A DNA stretch of 64,000 nt, from positions 278,431-342,430 of the forward strand of contig DHVT01000011.1 of the NCBI GenBank assembly GCA_002412775.1. Reading direction: 5' to 3'. The position numbers were made by a program, and so were the translations under genes. The notes beneath the pieces were generated by a model, which made no database searches, was not told the origin of the DNA, and saw only the letters and a program-made list of their open reading frames with translations. Positions 26,282 to 35,527 of this stretch are shown here, in pieces. The DNA comes from Firmicutes bacterium UBA5201. Lineage in GTDB: Bacteria > Bacillota > Clostridia > Peptostreptococcales > Acidaminobacteraceae. Numbering within the stretch: position 1 is the first letter of the stretch; every line of letters begins with the position of its first letter.

Positions 26282-26315
26282 GAAAAAAGCAACCAAATAT
26301 TGGATGCTTTTTTTC
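26282..26315 (+). terminator. Terminator of the GH3 operon
   Basis: GAAAAAAGCAACCAA pairs with TTGGATGCTTTTTTTC around ATA with one mismatch, ending in a T run. Confidence 0.8.
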
Positions 26316-26357
26316 AATTGGATAATAGAATAAGATTGCAATATGTGGAGGTTTGAT

Positions 26358-27167
26358 ATGAAGCTTACAGTACTTATGGACAACAACACAATAATCGACA
26401 AATACTTTTTAGGCGAACCGGCTGTATCTTATTTTATCGAGGATGAAGGTACAAAAATCTTGTTTGATGTAGGGTACTCAGACGCATACATTCAGAATGC
26501 TTTGATGATGAATATTGATGTTCATTCGAGTAATGCAATTGTCATATCGCACGGACATGATGACCATACCCGTGGATTGAAGTACTTTTTTCAAAGTGGA
26601 GGAAGAGAAAGCACCAAGATGATCGCTCATCCAGGCGCTTTTCATAAAAAAACCATCGGTGATCTTGAAATAGGATCTCCATTGTCCTCGGAAGAACTGG
26701 GGAGATTATGCGATCTCCATTTATCCCGTGAACCTGTTAAAATCAGTGAAAACATATGGTTCCTAGGTGAAATACTGAGGACTAATTCATTTGAAGCTAA
26801 ACACCCTATTGGGATTGTTCAAACAGCTGACTTTCAGATTCCTGATGAATTAATTGATGATACGGCACTAGTCTATAAGTCCAAAGATGGAATATTTGTC
26901 ATCACAGGATGTTCACATAGTGGGATATGCAATATTATTGAACAAGCCAAATTTGTGTCAGGTGAAACAAAAGTCTTGGGCGTGATTGGTGGTTTTCATC
27001 TTTTTGAACTTAATGAACAAACATTACAAACGATTGAATATCTCAAAGAAAATGATATTCGTTTTTTGTATCCTTGCCATTGTACCTCATTTAAAGTCAG
27101 GGCTGAAATGTCAAAACAAATGAACCTTATCGAAGTCGGTGTGGGTATGATTTTGGAACTGGAGTGA
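26358..27167 (+). CDS. MBL-fold metallo-hydrolase
   Basis: 269 residues from ATG 26358, behind GGAGG at 26347. ISHGHDDHTRG is the HxHxDH metal site; further ligands are in ITGCSHSGI and PCHC. The order resembles the beta-lactamase-fold group named after ribofuranosylaminobenzene phosphate synthase (MJ0936-like), in which GCSHSGI is typical. The substrate is unknown. The stop lies three bases before an MFS pump gene, so the two may share a transcript. Confidence 0.82.
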   Translation: MKLTVLMDNNTIIDKYFLGEPAVSYFIEDEGTKILFDVGYSDAYIQNALMMNIDVHSSNAIVISHGHDDHTRGLKYFFQSGGRESTKMIAHPGAFHKKTIGDLEIGSPLSSEELGRLCDLHLSREPVKISENIWFLGEILRTNSFEAKHPIGIVQTADFQIPDELIDDTALVYKSKDGIFVITGCSHSGICNIIEQAKFVSGETKVLGVIGGFHLFELNEQTLQTIEYLKENDIRFLYPCHCTSFKVRAEMSKQMNLIEVGVGMILELE

Positions 27168-27170
27168 TTT

Positions 27171-28382
27171 ATGGAGAGATTCGAGCACTGGAAAAAGAAT
27201 ATCACGTTATTTTTAACTGGACAAATCATCTCACTTTTTGGATCTAGTCTTGTACAATATGCGATCTTATGGCATATCACACTTGAAACCCAATCAGGAG
27301 TGATGATGACCATCTATATCATCTGTGGATTTTTGCCTACTTTTTTCTTGTCACCGTTTGCTGGAGTTTGGGCGGATCGATACAACCGAAAAAGAATCAT
27401 CATTTTGGCAGATGCTTTTATAGCCTTTGCGACTCTTGTGTTGGCAATTCTCTTCATGATGGGTTATGAATACATTTGGTTGCTTTTCGTCATAGCCGCA
27501 GTCAGAGCTTTTGGATCGGGACTTCATGCACCAGCCATCAGTGCTGTGATTCCACAATTGGTACCAGAAGATCAACTTACAAGGGTCAATGGAATCAACA
27601 CTAGTGTCCAATCGATCATCATGTTGATATCTCCGATTGTGAGTGCTGCTTTGTTGGGGTGGTTCGAACTTCAATACATTTTTTTCATCGATGTGGTTAC
27701 AGCAATATTTGCTATTGCCGTTTTGGTGTTTTTAGTGGATGTTCCTACACATCAAAAGGCACTTGAGCTTCAGACAACCGGTTATTTGGAAGATTTGAAG
27801 GAAGGTTTCATATATATTAGGAATCATTCTTATTTGAAGTATTTTTTTGTTTTCAGTGTCTTTTTCTTTTTCATGATCAGTCCACTTGCATTTTTGACGC
27901 CTCTTCAAACTGTTAGAAGCTATGGAGATGATATTTGGCGTCTCTCGGCATTGGAGATCACATTTTCATCAGGAATGATTTTGGGTGGATTCATCATGGC
28001 ATCTTGGGGAGGATTCAAGAATAAGATTCATTCCATGGCTTTCTCTACGTGGATGGTTGGTCTCGGAACTTTCGCACTTGGTCTAATGCCTCCGTTTTGG
28101 ATGTATTTGTCACTGATGGCATTCCTGGGAATTACAATCCCGATTTTCAATACACCTGCGGCAGTCATATTACAGACAAAAGTCGAGCAAGCCTACATGG
28201 GAAGGGTGTTTGGGGTCCTCGGGATGATCCATAGCAGTATGATGCCTCTTGGAATGTTGGTCTTTGGACCCTTATCTGATTCGGTCAGTATAGAAACATT
28301 GTTGCTTGTGACCGGTGTGTTTCTTTTTGCTATGGGTTTCTTCCTGATTGGAAACAAAGCGATGGTCAAGGCAGGCGAGTAA
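27171..28382 (+). CDS. MFS efflux transporter (MefA/TetV-like)
   Basis: 403 residues with about twelve hydrophobic segments. GVWADRYNRKRII is the MFS loop 2-3 motif, and VNGINTSVQSIIMLISPIVSA is typical of the MFS_3 macrolide or small-drug exporters. It is followed by a terminator, so the PadR gene downstream is a separate unit. The substrate is not predictable. Confidence 0.85.
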   Translation: MERFEHWKKNITLFLTGQIISLFGSSLVQYAILWHITLETQSGVMMTIYIICGFLPTFFLSPFAGVWADRYNRKRIIILADAFIAFATLVLAILFMMGYEYIWLLFVIAAVRAFGSGLHAPAISAVIPQLVPEDQLTRVNGINTSVQSIIMLISPIVSAALLGWFELQYIFFIDVVTAIFAIAVLVFLVDVPTHQKALELQTTGYLEDLKEGFIYIRNHSYLKYFFVFSVFFFFMISPLAFLTPLQTVRSYGDDIWRLSALEITFSSGMILGGFIMASWGGFKNKIHSMAFSTWMVGLGTFALGLMPPFWMYLSLMAFLGITIPIFNTPAAVILQTKVEQAYMGRVFGVLGMIHSSMMPLGMLVFGPLSDSVSIETLLLVTGVFLFAMGFFLIGNKAMVKAGE

Positions 28383-28387
28383 ATAGG

Positions 28388-28426
28388 AATACCAAACGAT
28401 CTTATGGATTGTTTGGTATTTTTTTA
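28388..28426 (+). terminator. Terminator after the MFS gene
   Basis: AATACCAAAC (28388-28397) pairs perfectly with GTTTGGTATT (28411-28420), followed by a T run. Confidence 0.9.
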
Positions 28427-28435
28427 AAAATAATA

Positions 28436-28484
28436 TTGACAAACGTATCGGCAGACGATATATTGTATATATCAGCTAACGATA
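28436..28484 (+). promoter_or_regulatory. PadR promoter with two matching palindromic operators
   Basis: TTGACA (28436-28441), a 17-base spacer, and TATATT (28459-28464). Two copies of a 15-base imperfect palindrome, TATCRGCWRACGATA, lie at 28446-28460 (spacer into -10) and 28470-28484 (transcription start region), 24 bases apart centre to centre. The arrangement suggests autorepression by the PadR protein encoded just downstream. Confidence 0.75.
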
Positions 28485-28503
28485 TATCAGGAGGTGACTT
28501 ATA

Positions 28504-28824
28504 ATGAATAAAGATTTGCCTTTGACTGAAGGCGTGTTTTACATTTTGCTTGCACTTATCAAACCCAATCATGGGTATGGAATAATTCAGGATGTTGAGC
28601 ACCTGACCAGTGGACGATTGGTTTTAGGTGCCGGAACACTTTATGGTGCAATCAATACCATGTTGGATAAGGGTTGGATCAAACTTTACAGTGAAGAAGT
28701 GGCATCAAGAAAGAAAAAGGAATACATAATCACGAATGCCGGAAAGGACATTATGAAGTTAGAAACTGAAAGACTTGAAGAGTTGATCAGAAACAGTAAA
28801 ATCGCATTGGAGGATAGAATATGA
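28504..28824 (+). CDS. PadR family transcriptional regulator
   Basis: 106 residues, the short PadR type. TEGVFYILLALIKPNHGYGIIQDVEHLT and TLYGAINTMLDKGWI form the winged-helix domain, followed by one dimerisation helix. AGGAGGTGA precedes ATG 28504. Its promoter carries two identical-type palindromes, so it likely represses itself and the DUF2812 gene that it overlaps by four bases. The inducing ligand is unknown. Confidence 0.9.
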   Translation: MNKDLPLTEGVFYILLALIKPNHGYGIIQDVEHLTSGRLVLGAGTLYGAINTMLDKGWIKLYSEEVASRKKKEYIITNAGKDIMKLETERLEELIRNSKIALEDRI

Positions 28825-29348
28825 AGATTTTAAGATTGTATTTAGACAAGGATGCAGAAGAAATCTGGCTCAATGAGCTGGTTGGCAAAGGGTGGGCTCT
28901 GAGCAATTTTTTCTTTGGAGTATACACCTTTGAAAGATGTGAAGAAAATGAGTTCATCTATAAAATTGATCTTATGGACAGTTTTTCTGGGACAAAATCA
29001 TCTATGGATTACATAAAATTTGTTGAGGAAACAGGTGCGGAGTATGTTAGTTCTTGGGGACGTTGGGTCTTTTTCAGAAAACCCGCCATTGAAGGTCCAT
29101 TTGAACTTTATACAGACGTGGATTCACAGATCAAAGTTTATGAAAAAATCAGAAATATGTTGGGAATCGTTGCTATATTTGAATTTGTCATCGGATTTTC
29201 ACAACTTCACAATCTTGGTCAATATGGTGCTGGCATTGGATACTACAGTTTGACAGGGGTGATATTCTTCCTTGGAGGCGCAATTGGTTTTGCAGCATTG
29301 AAAGCACACCATAAAATCAATAGCTTACGTAAGCAAAAAGTGATCTAG
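28821..29348 (+). CDS. DUF2812 domain membrane protein
   Basis: 175 residues. The N-terminal 110 residues match DUF2812 (FGVYTFERCEENEFIYKID and YVSSWGRWVFFRKP). Two hydrophobic segments follow (about 113-130 and 140-160), then a basic tail. PadR-DUF2812 pairs are common in Firmicutes; the protein is thought to work with its regulator at the membrane, but its function is not known. The start overlaps the padR stop (ATGA). Confidence 0.82.
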   Translation: MKILRLYLDKDAEEIWLNELVGKGWALSNFFFGVYTFERCEENEFIYKIDLMDSFSGTKSSMDYIKFVEETGAEYVSSWGRWVFFRKPAIEGPFELYTDVDSQIKVYEKIRNMLGIVAIFEFVIGFSQLHNLGQYGAGIGYYSLTGVIFFLGGAIGFAALKAHHKINSLRKQKVI

Positions 29349-29351
29349 GAA

Positions 29352-30251
29352 TCAGTGGATAGAGGGTGCTCTATTCACTTTTTTATTGATCAGATAAATG
29401 GCCACCATAATAAGACTGAGACCAAATACTTTAATTGAGGTTAGACTTTCATTTACAAAGATGACGGACAGTGTGACTGCAAAAATCAATTCGATCATGC
29501 TGAGGACTCCGACTTTTGATAGATCTATTCCAGATGAAATGCCTTCAAAATAGAAAAGATAAGCGAGAACCACCGCAAATACACCAAGGCCAAGACTGCA
29601 GTAGACAACAATAGGGGCGTTGATTTTCAAAACAAGGTCTCCTATGTCCACAAGTGGCAATATGAAAGCCATACCAAATAATGAATTGTAGAATATCAAC
29701 GTTCTGGCATGATACTTTTGCAGTCCGAATTTTCCGAAGACACTGACGAGGGCGTACCCCAATCCCGCCATAACGCCATAACCCACACCGACTATTGAGA
29801 GGTCACGAAAGTCAAACACAGCACCTGTAAGAGCCAAAATAGAACCTATGATCGACAATAGAACACCTGCGCTTTTGATTATAGTCAATTTTTCCTTGAA
29901 AATAGATACTGAAAAGATGGTCAAGAAAAGTGGAGCGAGGTAGAGGAGCACTGTTGCGTTGATCACCCCAATCAGATCGACGGAAGAAAAGAATACCAAA
30001 TTGAAAATGCCTTGAGTGATGACACCCATAAAAAAAGTTAGGATCAATCCCTTTTTATCGATTATAAATAGATGGGTTTTCCCGAAAATAAAGTAGGCAA
30101 AAAAGAAAAACGCACCCAAAAATAGTCTGATGAAACTGACTTCGATAGAAGTCAACCCGTTCTCCAACAGATTCTTGGCGAATATTCCTGTAGTGCTCCA
30201 GCTGATTCCAGCCAATGCTATGTAAATAGATCCCCTGAGCTCCCGATTCAT
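29352..30251 (-). CDS. EamA/DMT family transporter
   Basis: 299 residues from ATG 30251, which has GAGGTG upstream; a longer frame starts at 30269. Ten hydrophobic segments in two repeats of five, as in the drug/metabolite transporter superfamily; the first repeat begins RGSIYIALAGISWSTTGIFAK. Probably exports an amino acid or related metabolite. Divergent from the M48 protease gene. Confidence 0.85.
   Translation of the reverse strand: MNRELRGSIYIALAGISWSTTGIFAKNLLENGLTSIEVSFIRLFLGAFFFFAYFIFGKTHLFIIDKKGLILTFFMGVITQGIFNLVFFSSVDLIGVINATVLLYLAPLFLTIFSVSIFKEKLTIIKSAGVLLSIIGSILALTGAVFDFRDLSIVGVGYGVMAGLGYALVSVFGKFGLQKYHARTLIFYNSLFGMAFILPLVDIGDLVLKINAPIVVYCSLGLGVFAVVLAYLFYFEGISSGIDLSKVGVLSMIELIFAVTLSVIFVNESLTSIKVFGLSLIMVAIYLINKKVNRAPSIH
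29354..29385 (+). terminator. Terminator of the PadR operon, inside the end of the EamA gene
   Basis: AGTGGATAGAG (29354-29364) pairs with CTCTATTCACT (29369-29379) with a G-T pair, followed by TTTTTT. It overlaps the final codons of the convergent transporter gene. Confidence 0.8.
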
Positions 30252-30316
30252 ATGCACCTCGATAGACATTTTGGATTAAGTATACCATGTTGTCAATAGT
30301 TGAACCAGAGTACAAT

Positions 30317-30344
30317 TTGAGTTTTTATTATTTAGTGATATAAT
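30317..30344 (+). promoter_or_regulatory. Promoter of the M48 protease gene
   Basis: TTGAGT (30317-30322), a 16-base spacer, and TATAAT (30339-30344) preceded by TGA (extended -10). Confidence 0.7.
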
Positions 30345-30378
30345 CATAAATAAAGTATAAGTTTACATGGAGGTGCAA

Positions 30379-31608
30379 ATGAAAACTGTAGTGATTGGCA
30401 TTATAATCATAATGTTTTTAGTGGATATCGGAATCTCAATTCTGAATTATAGAAATAGGAATGCCCCGCTGCCGGATAATGTGGGAGATATATATGAAGA
30501 GCCTGAATATCAGCGGTGGCTAAGCTATTTTATGGAGAATTTCAGATTTGGAATGATTCTGAAATGTCTCAATTTGCTCATCATGTCCAGTATGTTGTTG
30601 CTCGGTGGATTCGCTAAACTTGAGTCCATTAGTGCAATGTGGTTCCAAAATGAAATTTTGCAAACGCTTTCGTTTATTGGAATATATTTTATGATTTACA
30701 TGATATTGTCTTTACCATTTGATTATTATAAGACCTTTGTGATTGAAGAGAAATATGGATTCAATAAAATGACTCTCAAGACATTTGTCATGGATCAAGT
30801 CAAGGGACTCCTTGTTGGTGCTGTACTCGGTGGTGGACTATTGGCTTTGATCAATGTCATATATTTGATGTTTAACGATCGCATGTTCTTATTTATAGTG
30901 TTGTCATGGGTTGTGGTCACAATTGTTATGGTCCTTATGATTTTAATGAACACCAGATTTTTCGTAAAATTATTTAACAAGCTCTCCCCAGTGGAGGAAG
31001 GTGCTCTCAAAAATAGAATCCAAAAGTTGGCTTTGGAGACCGGTTTTGAAATTCAATCCATCTTTATTATGGATGCCTCGCGTCGCTCCACCAGACTCAA
31101 TGCATTTTTTAGTGGCATGGGAAGAGTGAGGGACGTTGTCCTATTTGATACCTTGATTGAAAAATTAAGTGAGGATGAAGTCATGGCTGTCCTTGCACAC
31201 GAACTTGGCCATGCCAGCCATAAGGATGTACAAAAGATGTTCCTGAGACAAATCGTATTCTTTGGACTGTTCATGGCAGTGCTAGGTCTTGTTCTAGGGA
31301 GTGAGACCTTACCGCTTGCATTTGGACTGAGTGGAATTCATTTCGGTTTCAGTCTCATTCTTTTTTCTGTATTCGTTCAGCCGCTCAGTTTTATGCTCAG
31401 TATTCCTATCAATGCGTTAAGTAGAAAAGCTGAGTATGCCGCGGATGCGTTTTCTGCTGAATACATCGATCGTAAGCATATGATCAGCGCTCTAAAGTTG
31501 TTGTCTCAAGAGAATTTTTCAAATCTGTCACCACATCCGATTTATGTGCTGATGCATTATACACATCCGCCAGTTGCATTGAGGATCGATGCGATCAACA
31601 AAATATGA
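30379..31608 (+). CDS. M48 family zinc metallopeptidase (Ste24/CAAX protease type)
   Basis: 409 residues from ATG 30379, because GGAGGTG lies just before it (the ATG at 30367 would put that site inside). About six hydrophobic segments. The zinc motif is HELGH (H274-H278), with the third ligand likely in SRKAEYAADAFSAEYI. The length and membrane layout match Ste24-type CAAX proteases, which in bacteria probably work in membrane-protein quality control. Confidence 0.88.
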   Translation: MKTVVIGIIIIMFLVDIGISILNYRNRNAPLPDNVGDIYEEPEYQRWLSYFMENFRFGMILKCLNLLIMSSMLLLGGFAKLESISAMWFQNEILQTLSFIGIYFMIYMILSLPFDYYKTFVIEEKYGFNKMTLKTFVMDQVKGLLVGAVLGGGLLALINVIYLMFNDRMFLFIVLSWVVVTIVMVLMILMNTRFFVKLFNKLSPVEEGALKNRIQKLALETGFEIQSIFIMDASRRSTRLNAFFSGMGRVRDVVLFDTLIEKLSEDEVMAVLAHELGHASHKDVQKMFLRQIVFFGLFMAVLGLVLGSETLPLAFGLSGIHFGFSLILFSVFVQPLSFMLSIPINALSRKAEYAADAFSAEYIDRKHMISALKLLSQENFSNLSPHPIYVLMHYTHPPVALRIDAINKI

Positions 31609-31615
31609 TGTTATA

Positions 31616-31664
31616 AAAAATAAGATGTGAATTGCAGCTTCGCTACAATTCACATCTTATTTTT
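31616..31664. terminator. Long perfect-arm hairpin between convergent genes
   Basis: A 23-base arm (31616-31638) pairs with 31642-31664 with one mismatch around a TTC loop. It has A and T runs at the base, so it can terminate both strands (M48 gene and ychF). Confidence 0.8.
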
Positions 31665-31672
31665 CGCGTAGT

Positions 31673-31693
31673 TAAGTTTCCGAAGGAAACTTA
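31673..31693. repeat. Second perfect hairpin, TAAGTTTCC-GAA-GGAAACTTA
   Basis: A nine-base perfect inverted repeat with a GAA loop, nine bases after the terminator. It has no T run, so it is not an ordinary terminator. No second copy was noticed in the window. Confidence 0.6.
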
Positions 31694-31728
31694 TTAGCGT
31701 CTCAGCCTATGTCGACCTATATTTCTCC

Positions 31729-32820
31729 TTATACGTTGAATCTGAAAAGAATGACATCGCCATCTTGTATGACATAATCCTTGCCTTCAAGTCTTACTTT
31801 TCCGACGTCTTTCGCAGCGGCCATATTGCCATATGCTTTAAGATCCTCAAAAGCGATTGTTTCTGCTCTTATGAAGCCACGTTCGATATCCGAATGGATT
31901 TTACCACCAGCTTGAGGTGCTTTTGTGCCTCTTTTGATATCCCATGCTCTTACTTCCTGAGGTCCAGCGGTTAGAAAACTGATGAGATCGAGTAGGTGAT
32001 AGCTGGATCGGATCAACTGGTCGAGTCCGGATTCATTAAGACCGAGTTCTTCCAAGAAGGCTTGACGATCCTCATCTTCAAGTTCAGCGATTTCCTGCTC
32101 GACTTTTCCACAGATCACAACCACTTCAGCATTCTCGGATTCGGCAAAAGTGCGAACTTGTTTCACATAGTCATTTTCCTCACCAGCTGCTATATCATCT
32201 TCAGAGACGTTTGCGCAATAGATGATGGGTTTATTGGATAAAAGATTGAGCGACTTGACAAACTCACGTTCTTCGGGCTCAAGCTCCATCGTTCTGACAT
32301 TGAGTCCCGAATCTAGAACAGTCTTGATCCGTTCCAGAATCCCGAGTTCAGCTAATGCTGTCTTATCAGATTTGGCTTGTTTGACTGTTTTGGCAATTCT
32401 TCTTTCGAGCATTTCAGAGTCTGCCAAAATGAGTTCGATGTTTATGGTTTCGATGTCATCCAGTGGTCCGATTTTTCCTTCCACGTGTACGACGTTATCA
32501 TCCTCAAAACATCTTACCACATGTACAATTGCAGCTACTTCTCTTATATGGCTCAAAAATTGATTGCCTAGACCTTCGCCTTTGGATGCACCTCTCACAA
32601 GGCCGGCGATGTCATAGAATTCAATCGCTGTATTGACTATTTTTTTTGAGTCGTACATGTCCCTCAGTACATTCAGCCTTTTATCGGGAACTGCAACAAC
32701 GCCAACATTTGGTTCAATGGTACAGAATGGATAGTTCGCACTTTCAGCGCCAGCTTTGGTGATAGCGTTGAAAAGAGTGCTCTTACCTACGTTTGGTAAG
32801 CCTACGATACCTAATTTCAT
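31729..32820 (-). CDS. ychF: Redox-regulated ATPase YchF (OLA1 family)
   Basis: 363 residues, the usual length. GLPNVGKSTLFNAIT is the P-loop; NYPFCTIEPNVG is the switch region. The TGS domain lies at the C-terminus (about 280-363). YchF/OLA1 proteins bind ATP in preference to GTP and associate with ribosomes. Here NVGKS and YDIAGLVRGASKGEGLGNQFL, both hallmarks, are intact. Divergent from the M16 pair. Confidence 0.95.
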   Translation of the reverse strand: MKLGIVGLPNVGKSTLFNAITKAGAESANYPFCTIEPNVGVVAVPDKRLNVLRDMYDSKKIVNTAIEFYDIAGLVRGASKGEGLGNQFLSHIREVAAIVHVVRCFEDDNVVHVEGKIGPLDDIETINIELILADSEMLERRIAKTVKQAKSDKTALAELGILERIKTVLDSGLNVRTMELEPEEREFVKSLNLLSNKPIIYCANVSEDDIAAGEENDYVKQVRTFAESENAEVVVICGKVEQEIAELEDEDRQAFLEELGLNESGLDQLIRSSYHLLDLISFLTAGPQEVRAWDIKRGTKAPQAGGKIHSDIERGFIRAETIAFEDLKAYGNMAAAKDVGKVRLEGKDYVIQDGDVILFRFNV

Positions 32821-32882
32821 GAATAACCTTCCTTTATATAAACAATTATTGTGCTCAATTCACATCATTAAATTATAAACCA

Positions 32883-32911
32883 TTAACAACACAATGTAAA
32901 TAAGTTATAAT
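32883..32911 (+). promoter_or_regulatory. Promoter of the M16-like operon
   Basis: TTAACA (32883-32888), a 17-base spacer, and TATAAT (32906-32911), 39 bases before the first start codon. Confidence 0.7.
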
Positions 32912-32950
32912 GGATAAAGGCAATTGAATCTAAGATAAGGATGTGACATT

Positions 32951-34222
32951 ATGATCGATATGACACAGTATTTTGAATTGACTCCCGGAGTCAATCTGCA
33001 CCTGGTCAAATCCAGGAAATTTAAAACGGTATTGTATGGCGTTTATATCAAACGACCATTGAATGATAGTGAAGTCTCTTTAAATGCGTTGTTGTCAAGG
33101 GTGATCGACAAGGTAAGCTCTGTTTATCCCACACAAAAAGAGATGAGCAGCGCTCTTGAAAATCTGTATGGTGCAATCATAGTTTCTGATATTCACAAAT
33201 ATGGTGAAAAACAGATGATTCAGATCAAAATGCAAGTTCCCGGAGCACAATATGTCGGGGAAGAGAGTGTGACAGCCCAAGCACTTCAGTTTATAGACCA
33301 GATACTAAACCGTCCTAAATTAGTGGATGGCGGATTTGATCCCGAGATTTTCGAATCTGAGAAATTGGGACTTATTTCTGAAGTGGAAATGAGAAAAGAT
33401 GATAAAGATGGATGGGCACTCAGTCTTTGCGTAGAAAATATGAGTGAGAACGAACCCTATAGAATCCATGAATATGGTAATGTGGAAGCCATTAGGAAAA
33501 TCACTCCTGTATCACTTTATGAACATTACCAAAAAGTGCTTGAGACCTCATCGATTGATGTGATTGTCATCGGAGATTTTGAACCGGAGACCATGAAAAG
33601 TGAGATTGAAAATAATCTTCACTTTTATGAGGGAGAACGCGAACCCGTAGCTCGAGAAGATATCATATATCATCCGGATCAGATCAAACGCGTGGTAGAA
33701 GAACATGATATCGCCCAAGGCAAACTGGCCATGGGGTACAGAATCAATATCCCTTATGAAAGCGATGAATATCTTCCTGCGTTCATGGCGACCATAGTAC
33801 TTGGTTACGGAGGCAGCTCCAAGCTGTTTAAAATCGTCAGGGAGAGAGAAGGTCTATGCTATACTGTATTTGCAAGAGCAGACAAATTCAAGTCTGTATT
33901 GTTGATCTATGCAGGAGTTGATTTTGACAAGTTCGACAAAGCGGAAAACTTGATCATCGAACAGGTAGAGGCGTTAAAAAGCGGCGATATATCCGATGAT
34001 GAACTCGCAATAGCCAAAAAAACCTTGATTTCGAATCTTCAATCCTTATCGGATTATCAAAATTCTTATATCAACTATTATTATAATCAATATCTGACAA
34101 AGGGAACACTTGATTTGGAAGAATACATTGAGCGAATCAACAGACTTGAAAAGAACGACCTCATAATGGCCGCGAAACATTTTGAACTCGACACCATAGT
34201 ACGCTTGAAAGGGGAGGAATAA
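32951..34222 (+). CDS. M16 peptidase-like protein, YmfF type (non-catalytic partner)
   Basis: 423 residues with the two-lobe M16 fold. The zinc motif HxxEH is absent at the N-terminal lobe, as expected for the inactive member of such pairs. The C-terminal lobe shows LGYGGSSKLFKIVREREGLCY, the conserved M16 segment that contacts substrate. It is followed after one base by its catalytic partner. YmfF/YmfH proteins are linked in Bacillus to maturation of elongation factor P. Confidence 0.85.
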   Translation: MIDMTQYFELTPGVNLHLVKSRKFKTVLYGVYIKRPLNDSEVSLNALLSRVIDKVSSVYPTQKEMSSALENLYGAIIVSDIHKYGEKQMIQIKMQVPGAQYVGEESVTAQALQFIDQILNRPKLVDGGFDPEIFESEKLGLISEVEMRKDDKDGWALSLCVENMSENEPYRIHEYGNVEAIRKITPVSLYEHYQKVLETSSIDVIVIGDFEPETMKSEIENNLHFYEGEREPVAREDIIYHPDQIKRVVEEHDIAQGKLAMGYRINIPYESDEYLPAFMATIVLGYGGSSKLFKIVREREGLCYTVFARADKFKSVLLIYAGVDFDKFDKAENLIIEQVEALKSGDISDDELAIAKKTLISNLQSLSDYQNSYINYYYNQYLTKGTLDLEEYIERINRLEKNDLIMAAKHFELDTIVRLKGEE

Positions 34223-34223
34223 T

Positions 34224-35516
34224 ATGGGTTTTGAACATGAAGACTATTGCCAATATATCGATGAATCTATTTTTTATAAAAAACTGGAATCCGGACTTGA
34301 AGTCTATGTGTTGCCCAAAAAGCATTTTGCAAAAAAATACGCTTTTTTTGGCACCCATTATGGCGGAATGAACAATATATTCGAAGTGGATGGCCTTGGA
34401 AGAGTGGAAATGCCACAAGGAATAGCGCATTTTCTCGAACATCAGATTTTTGAGGACGAGCTGGAAAGCACATTTGAAAAATTCGAAAAAATTGGCGCAA
34501 GCGTCAATGCATATACAAGCAACGGTTCAACGGTATATCATATAGAGACAGTTGAGGAGTTTGACAAAGCGCTTGAAATGCTCATGAATTTCGTTCTCGA
34601 CGTTCAGATTACAGAAAAAAGTGTTGAAAAAGAGAAAGAAGTCATCATCCAGGAAATCAAGATGTATGAAGATGAACCTGAATGGCAGATGGGCACAAAT
34701 CTGATGCTGAACATGTATCATTCACATCCTGTCAAAGATGATATAGCTGGAACAGTTGAATCTGTCAGGTCAACCACAAAGGAACAGTTGCTTAAGTGCT
34801 ATGAGTATTTCTACAACCCAAACAACATGGCAATGTTTGTCTTTGGAGATGTGGACCCCGGTCATATCTTTGAACTGATCGAGGCCAATCAAACCGAAGC
34901 GTTCATAAAAAGAAAAACCACTCCCAGACTGATCATGCCGAACGAACCATTCCGAATTGTTCGTCCGAAAAGCATCATTACGAAGTCCATTGCAAAAGAT
35001 AGTATGATTGTTGGTTTCAAATCAAATCCCGACATCAGAAAAGAAGATCGTGAACTTAAACTCGCAGCGCTTAGAGTAGCGAGTGATATGATGTTCGGTA
35101 AAAGCAGCGCAGCATTCTCCCGCGCTTACGAAAAAGGATGGATCACTGAAAGTTATGACATGGATGTTCAACTTGGTGACGGTTATGCTTATGCCGTTTT
35201 CGGTAATCAAACCGATCATGTCGATTTGCTTCATGAAGAAATTCTCCGCACCCTCGAATCTCATTTGAACAACGGTTTCGAATACGAGGATTTTCTTAGG
35301 ATGAAAAGAAAGCTGCTCGGAAGGTTTGTGGCGTCATTCAATTCATTGCAATCCATTGCAAGCAATTATACGTTTAAGAAAATGAGAGGTTTCGATCTAT
35401 TTGAACAGGTGGAGGCATTCAACAAATTGTCATACGACGACATTCAAAATTCTGTGAAGACTTTTTATGATTTGTCCAATTCCAGTATGTCAGCCATGAT
35501 TAAAGATAAAAAATAA
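34224..35516 (+). CDS. M16 family zinc peptidase, YmfH type
   Basis: 430 residues. The metal motif is HFLEH in GIAHFLEHQIFEDE, with the extra glutamates downstream in VEKEKEVIIQEIKMYEDEP, so this is the catalytic subunit. It starts one base after the YmfF-type gene. Expected to form a heterodimeric peptidase; the EF-P link is from Bacillus and not shown here. Lgt follows after 11 bases. Confidence 0.88.
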   Translation: MGFEHEDYCQYIDESIFYKKLESGLEVYVLPKKHFAKKYAFFGTHYGGMNNIFEVDGLGRVEMPQGIAHFLEHQIFEDELESTFEKFEKIGASVNAYTSNGSTVYHIETVEEFDKALEMLMNFVLDVQITEKSVEKEKEVIIQEIKMYEDEPEWQMGTNLMLNMYHSHPVKDDIAGTVESVRSTTKEQLLKCYEYFYNPNNMAMFVFGDVDPGHIFELIEANQTEAFIKRKTTPRLIMPNEPFRIVRPKSIITKSIAKDSMIVGFKSNPDIRKEDRELKLAALRVASDMMFGKSSAAFSRAYEKGWITESYDMDVQLGDGYAYAVFGNQTDHVDLLHEEILRTLESHLNNGFEYEDFLRMKRKLLGRFVASFNSLQSIASNYTFKKMRGFDLFEQVEAFNKLSYDDIQNSVKTFYDLSNSSMSAMIKDKK

Positions 35517-35527
35517 CGGAGGCATCA

